DNA of 57,238 bases from Saccharofermentans sp. (GTDB taxonomy: Bacteria > Bacillota > Clostridia > Saccharofermentanales > Saccharofermentanaceae), in contig JAILDX010000018.1 of the NCBI GenBank assembly GCA_024688685.1, forward strand, positions 70,588 to 127,825, read 5' to 3'. The notes under the pieces are model-generated. The model saw only the letters and a program-made list of their open reading frames with translations. It was not told where the DNA came from and did no database searches. Every line of letters starts with the position of its first letter. Positions within the stretch are counted from its first letter, which is position 1. The position numbers and the translations under genes are program-made. Below are positions 52,912-57,238 of the stretch, in pieces.

Positions 52912-53880
52912 TTACATTGCACAATTAACTATAAATCTTGCTAAACTGAAATTCACAGGCAATACTCTAGTAACAACCCAAGACTTAAAACTACCATAAT
53001 TATCTGCAATGAAGTGATCTAAATATGGATTGTGTCTATAATCGACACGTATCAATTCATTCTTAGTATCCACATATGTTTTTTTATCACTATTTTTTGC
53101 AGAAACTATCATAAGAAGTAGCAATGTATAGATATATCTATAGTCAAAATAAGAATCTAATTTATCTTCAAATTGCGTTCCTTTAATAATAATCTTTAAA
53201 TCTTTACTTAGTTGAACACACTTTTTATAATATGGAACTCGCCCATATAAGTTCCCTCCACTAAGGCTATCGTGACCAACTCGATAATAATATAGTTTTT
53301 CTCTTGTAAATTCGACTTTGTTCGCATTTATCATTGCTGCAATCCAAGAGTACTCACCAAGTTTAAGTAAAAGATCTTCTATTCCAACCCTATCATATAA
53401 ATCTTTCTTCACTAAAGTATTCCAACATTGGGTGTTTCTGTCGATAAAATCGCCATCTATTACACCTTTATATTCTTTGAACCATTTAGACTTGGTAGAT
53501 ACTTGTTTAGGATAATATTCATAATCACAATATGTATAATCAGCGCCTTCTTGCTCAGCTAAAAGAAATAGTTTTTCAAACATCTCAGGTGCAATAAAAT
53601 CATCAGAATCAACCCAGCCAATATACTTACCCTCGGCGTTTTTTAATCCAACAGAACGGGCAAATCCAACACCCTTATTCTCTTGGTGTATTACTTTAAC
53701 ATTAGTATATTGAGCCGTCTCTCTATATATGATTTCAAGAGAATCATCAGTTGAACCGTCATCTACAAAAATTACTTCATAATCAGAAATAGTTTGAACA
53801 AAAACAGAATCTATACATTCTTTAAGAAACCGGCTCGCATTGTATACAGGAATTATCACTGATATATTATATTTATACAC
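52912..53880 (-). CDS. Family 2 glycosyltransferase
   Basis: A 322-residue GT-A enzyme. ISVIIPVYNASRFLKECI at the start, VDDGSTDDS near 37 and the metal-binding DSDD near 93 (GWVDSDDFIAPEMF) mark GT2. No TM segment. It would add a sugar to the lipid-linked repeat unit on the inner face of the membrane. Its start overlaps the second LicD gene by eight bases. The 167 bases after its stop contain nothing that I can identify. The donor sugar is unknown. Confidence 0.92.
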   Translation of the reverse strand: MYKYNISVIIPVYNASRFLKECIDSVFVQTISDYEVIFVDDGSTDDSLEIIYRETAQYTNVKVIHQENKGVGFARSVGLKNAEGKYIGWVDSDDFIAPEMFEKLFLLAEQEGADYTYCDYEYYPKQVSTKSKWFKEYKGVIDGDFIDRNTQCWNTLVKKDLYDRVGIEDLLLKLGEYSWIAAMINANKVEFTREKLYYYRVGHDSLSGGNLYGRVPYYKKCVQLSKDLKIIIKGTQFEDKLDSYFDYRYIYTLLLLMIVSAKNSDKKTYVDTKNELIRVDYRHNPYLDHFIADNYGSFKSWVVTRVLPVNFSLARFIVNCAM

Positions 53881-54766
53881 TATTTTCCTCCGGCGAAACG
53901 CAATAGTAAACTCCTTTATATTGAATATATGAGTGGTTTAAATCAATATACTTTGTGTTATGAACAGGATGTCTTGAACTCTCTGGAGGCAACTTCATAT
54001 AGTCACCAAAATACTGATTTAGATAAGACTCAGCACCTATAGGCAAATTGATTTCTATATTTTCAAAAACATGTTTCTTTACAGAAACAAACCAAGAAGC
54101 ATTATATGGATGAAGCATTGACTTAGTATCACAAGTCAGTTGTGCTATTTTTTTATAATCCTCCCCTGCATACTTTGTAAACTGTTTCTCACAATGCTTC
54201 CAAATACGATATCTTGTATTGGGATTTCGAATGATACTTAAAGCTATTGCGGTAGCAATTTTAACAGCTTTACCATCGTTGTATTCAGGTAAACACTGAA
54301 TGTTGTAGACAGAATAAAGCATCGCATTTATTACTTGACGACAATAGCCGATCTTCCCATGAGCACAACCATCCATTGGCAGAATATCAATGTATACTCC
54401 ATGTTCAATGTCTTCGTCTGCGCTTCTTGAATGGATAAAAGTTGTCTGCGTATCTACTAATTGCATAACACGATGGTGATAATTCTTATCCCTATCCGTC
54501 CTAGTAAGTATAAAACGATTATTCTTATTTATTTCATCACGTAGACTCCATAACTTTTCATAATCCAATCTTGGCATAGCAACATCCAAATCATCATCCC
54601 ATGGCACGAAACCATTATGACGTAGTGCACCAATGCAAGTCCCGCCAACAGCCCACCACCTGAGATTATACTTCTCACATATCCTTATGAACTCTTGAAG
54701 TATAAAGAGTAGTTCTGTCTGAAAATCAGCAATTCCATATGTATTATCAGCAACTCTATAGTTCAT
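53873..54766 (-). CDS. LicD family phosphotransferase (2)
   Basis: A 297-residue LicD protein with GGTCIGALRHNGFVPWDDD and the D-L-D-V-A-M-P-R-x-D-Y motif (about 42-72). It has the same core as the first LicD protein of the locus but is clearly divergent, so two positions or two donors are likely. It overlaps the GT2 gene. Two LicD proteins with one nucleotidyltransferase suggest that the surface glycan carries more than one phospho-amino-alcohol or related group. Confidence 0.9.
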   Translation of the reverse strand: MNYRVADNTYGIADFQTELLFILQEFIRICEKYNLRWWAVGGTCIGALRHNGFVPWDDDLDVAMPRLDYEKLWSLRDEINKNNRFILTRTDRDKNYHHRVMQLVDTQTTFIHSRSADEDIEHGVYIDILPMDGCAHGKIGYCRQVINAMLYSVYNIQCLPEYNDGKAVKIATAIALSIIRNPNTRYRIWKHCEKQFTKYAGEDYKKIAQLTCDTKSMLHPYNASWFVSVKKHVFENIEINLPIGAESYLNQYFGDYMKLPPESSRHPVHNTKYIDLNHSYIQYKGVYYCVSPEENSV

Positions 54767-54866
54767 GTTATCTTTCCCATACTAAATAATTAAAGAATAT
54801 CAGTAAACAAAAACTCAAAAAATCAACAAGCATTCCAAGAAATTACTTATCAATAATAACATTTTT

Positions 54867-56276
54867 CTAATCTATAATACTCTCATCTTCAAGCGCCGTA
54901 GTTTGTCCTTCTTTTACACCTTCAGTACTATCAGGAACGAACAAAATCTTTATGGTAGCAAAACATATTCTTATATCTTCTGCAAAACTTGGATTTGCAA
55001 TATACATCAGATCCATCTGAAGCTTGTCATATGGTGTTGTATTGTACTTACCGTATACCTGAGCATATCCCGTAAGTCCAGCCTTTGCCTGAAGCCTGAG
55101 CTGGAACTCAGGCATCTCTTTCATATATTCTTCAGCAATCTCAGGTCTTTCCGGTCTAGGTCCTACTACAGAAAGATTGCCTGCAAGAATATCAATTAAC
55201 TGAGGAAGCTCATCTATACGGCATTTTCTAATAAACTTGCCAACAGGAGTAATCCTGTCGTCATTATCTCCGGTAGAAAGCCTGGCTACGCCATCTTTCT
55301 CAGCATCAACCCTCATACTTCTGAACTTATGGATATAGAACTTCTTACCATTAGTTGTTAATCTCTGCTGCTTATAGAAAACAGGACCACCATCAGTTGC
55401 TTTAATTGCAATCGCAGTGATAAGAAAAACGGGAGACAAAATAACAAGAGCGATTGCAGATGCAACAATATCAAACAAACGTTTCACAAATAAATATCCG
55501 GGATTGGGATTATATCGCTGCACCCTCATCATAGGTAAATGGAACAAATGTATCTGCTTAGCACTGTCCATTATTACATCGCCTATTCTAGGAATCATGT
55601 AAACCTGTTTGTTCTTATAAAGACAATACTTCAAAATCACATTTCTATCATGGCTATGAATACCACTAAAGAAAACAACTTCCATATCATCTATCACAGA
55701 AAGATCATTCAGACAATCTTCAACCGGAGCTGTCTTTCGCACATCGAACTTCTTGGCAAGTCCGTATTCTTCAATGAGATCCTTCATTCCACGTCGAACA
55801 TCATAAATAATAATCGTTCTTTTCGCAGGAAACCATTTGTAATAGATTTTATGAGCAAGCGTAGCCCATATAATAGACAATGATAATTGATCTATAAATG
55901 TAATTATTAGAGGCAACGGATTAGGAAGGCCTTTATAAAGTAGGAATGTAACTACAAACATTACACTATCAGATAGAAAGATAGCTAACGCCTGACTAGC
56001 AACTACATCGTGTATGCGATATAGTGAAATAACAAAAGCATCATACGTCTTACCAAACAAATAATACAAAACTGCAAATAAGAAAATTATAGCCATATCG
56101 CCCCAGAAATAGAACGGATCATACAATCTGGACTGATAGTAAAAGAGCCATACTACTGCAAAAGGAATAACTATATATATCAGATTTGCAAACTTCAAAA
56201 ACCTGAGACCAAACTCATGTCTGAATGTAATAATTGTATTGTTAGATTCGTTGTTCATCAATTTCCCGTGTGTCAC
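54867..56276 (-). CDS. Priming sugar transferase (polyprenyl-phosphate glycosylphosphotransferase)
   Basis: A 463- to 469-residue protein. Four or five TM helices (about 20-130), a CoA-binding_3-like domain, another TM (near 270-290) and the C-terminal sugar-transferase domain: VKRLFDIVASAIALV, YIHKFRSMRVDAEKDG, GPRPERPEIAEEY and AKAGLTGYAQV. It starts polysaccharide synthesis by attaching a sugar-1-phosphate to undecaprenyl phosphate. GTG 56276 overlaps the LCP stop as GTGA; ATG 56258 is an alternative start. It is less AT-rich than the genes that follow. Confidence 0.92.
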   Translation of the reverse strand: MTHGKLMNNESNNTIITFRHEFGLRFLKFANLIYIVIPFAVVWLFYYQSRLYDPFYFWGDMAIIFLFAVLYYLFGKTYDAFVISLYRIHDVVASQALAIFLSDSVMFVVTFLLYKGLPNPLPLIITFIDQLSLSIIWATLAHKIYYKWFPAKRTIIIYDVRRGMKDLIEEYGLAKKFDVRKTAPVEDCLNDLSVIDDMEVVFFSGIHSHDRNVILKYCLYKNKQVYMIPRIGDVIMDSAKQIHLFHLPMMRVQRYNPNPGYLFVKRLFDIVASAIALVILSPVFLITAIAIKATDGGPVFYKQQRLTTNGKKFYIHKFRSMRVDAEKDGVARLSTGDNDDRITPVGKFIRKCRIDELPQLIDILAGNLSVVGPRPERPEIAEEYMKEMPEFQLRLQAKAGLTGYAQVYGKYNTTPYDKLQMDLMYIANPSFAEDIRICFATIKILFVPDSTEGVKEGQTTALEDESIID

Positions 56277-57238
56277 CCTTCATATGGCTCATAGAACTCA
56301 TTCTTGATTATATCTAACATATCGTCATCATCAATGTAGAATTCCATATATTTATCGCCTTTTATGCTCTCTCCGTCTATCGTGATTATGCCGTTGTTTG
56401 TATAATCGGCAAGAATATCAGCAGTACTAGAAAGTTTGGAAGCATCCATATCGCTGTAAAGATAGTTGGATAGCGTAAGAATCAGATCGATCGCGAAGTC
56501 GTCATCTTCGTTCATCTTTGATATAGCCAGAGCACCCCAGGCATCGATATAAATCCTTTGGCGGCTCATACGATTGATATTGGTAGGATCATCCAATTCC
56601 ATACGGGCACGAACGAATATATCTGCCTGCTCACCGGTAAGAGTGATAGTCGCACCTTCGACCATCTCAGGATCATCAATGGACATATCTTCCGGAATCG
56701 TAACAGTAACTCCTCCAACCTGATCGTTCAGAATCGGGATGGCATCCATGGTGATCGTAACATAGTGATCGATCTGAATATCATGAAGTAACTTACTCAC
56801 AGAGACCATTGTAAATTCAGAACTCTGTTCAAAGTCGATTCCATAAACGAAGGCAAGTGCAAGCTGTTCAAATCTGGTATCGACTGAACCGTCATAGTAC
56901 TCAGCAATTATGTTATCAACCATGGTATCGCGGTTGAACTGGATAATGCTATAGGACTCAGAGTCATGGTCGATCACGATGAGCATAAGTACATCGCACT
57001 GATTAACTATAGTCTGACCTGCTGCGATATCTGCTTCGTCTCTTTGTTCAGAAGCATCAACACCGATAAAAAGGATCGTCTCGATATTATCCTTCATGAC
57101 ATAAGGTTCGCCGTCAAACATCGTGACAGCCTTGCCCTCGTCATCAGCATAGAGATCTTCCGTAACAACAGGCGCTGTATATTGGGATGCATCAGAAGCC
57201 CGAGTCTCAGATGATTCTGATGTCTGATACTTGTTCTC
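56273..57238 (-). CDS. LytR-CpsA-Psr (LCP) family protein, cut by window edge
   Basis: A partial protein; the frame is open through the right edge, so the TM anchor lies outside. About 40 residues of Ser/Thr-rich linker precede the LCP domain with ILFIGVD, QFNRDTMV (Asp/Arg of the pyrophosphate site), IDHYVTITMDAIP, VGGVTVTIPED and NRMSRQRIYIDA. LCP enzymes transfer undecaprenyl-linked glycan to peptidoglycan. First gene seen of the polysaccharide locus and probably couples its product to the wall. It differs a little from the consensus, since the usual RTD/RADT loops are weak. Confidence 0.88.
   Translation of the reverse strand, partial: ENKYQTSESSETRASDASQYTAPVVTEDLYADDEGKAVTMFDGEPYVMKDNIETILFIGVDASEQRDEADIAAGQTIVNQCDVLMLIVIDHDSESYSIIQFNRDTMVDNIIAEYYDGSVDTRFEQLALAFVYGIDFEQSSEFTMVSVSKLLHDIQIDHYVTITMDAIPILNDQVGGVTVTIPEDMSIDDPEMVEGATITLTGEQADIFVRARMELDDPTNINRMSRQRIYIDAWGALAISKMNEDDDFAIDLILTLSNYLYSDMDASKLSSTADILADYTNNGIITIDGESIKGDKYMEFYIDDDDMLDIIKNEFYEPYEG

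Larger units (their letters stand above)
46326..54860 (-). other. AT-rich surface-polysaccharide island
   Basis: The genes from the opine dehydrogenase to the second LicD protein use A/T-rich codons (many AAA, ATT, TTA) and have A/T-rich gaps, in contrast to the regions on both sides. This suggests a cassette gained by transfer or a serotype-variable capsule segment. No transposase or flanking repeat was seen, so exchange by homologous recombination at conserved flanks is likely. Confidence 0.65.

Noticed and set aside
1..57238. CRISPR array, prophage, insertion sequence or replication origin
   Set aside because: No regularly spaced repeats, transposase, integrase or phage genes and no origin-like box clusters were seen on reading the window.

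Overview
The window looks like chromosomal DNA of a Clostridia-type Bacillota. The signs are GGAGG ribosome binding sites, TTGACA/TATAAT promoters (many with an extended TGn -10), lipobox lipoproteins, MalFG-type sugar permeases with a two-component system, a pyrophosphate-dependent phosphofructokinase, and a LytR-CpsA-Psr protein beside a surface polysaccharide cluster. A genus cannot be fixed from the sequence. No phage, transposase gene or CRISPR array was seen.

Left part (1-17.6 kb): the end of an ABC exporter (ATPase plus a very long FtsX/MacB-type permease), a tRNA-Leu(CAA) flanked by repeats and inverted repeats, a serine hydrolase behind a hairpin that buries its ribosome binding site, and a diguanylate cyclase/solute-binding lipoprotein pair. 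Next comes a run of small regulators and secreted or lipoprotein genes of unknown function. Three of these (8963, 10932, 13522) have an extended -10 box exactly six bases before ATG and no Shine-Dalgarno, so they are probably leaderless. Two small proteins with double-glycine leader motifs (13339; 15967, the latter ending in a zinc ribbon) lie here beside an orphan 339-residue protein. A GltD-like flavoprotein follows.

Middle part (17.7-43.2 kb): a protein with a KaiC-like N-terminus fused to a PPDK-type ATP-binding domain, a CPBP membrane protease, and an intergenic block with crossing inverted repeats and a U-run that resembles an attenuator. Then comes an eight-gene run (21.5-33.2 kb): response regulator, histidine kinase, two large solute-binding lipoproteins, two MalFG permeases, an HlyD adaptor and a two-TM MacB-like protein, with no ATPase. 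After it are a phytoene-desaturase-like flavoprotein with a membrane-anchored 2Fe-2S reductase, an ABC-F ATPase, leuCDB from an operator-bearing promoter, and a diaminopimelate decarboxylase.

Right part (43.2-57.2 kb): a PHD/PIN toxin-antitoxin pair with a palindromic operator, a rhodanese lipoprotein, PPi-phosphofructokinase, and a minus-strand polysaccharide locus: LCP protein (cut by the window edge), priming sugar transferase, two LicD proteins, a GT2 glycosyltransferase, EpsG-type polymerase, flippase, a nucleotidyltransferase/PLP-enzyme fusion and an opine-type dehydrogenase. From about 46.3 to 54.8 kb it is visibly more AT-rich than its surroundings. The fusion, the opine dehydrogenase and the LicD proteins together suggest synthesis and transfer of an unusual phospho-amino-alcohol decoration onto the surface glycan. 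I regard this as the most interesting candidate system in the window.
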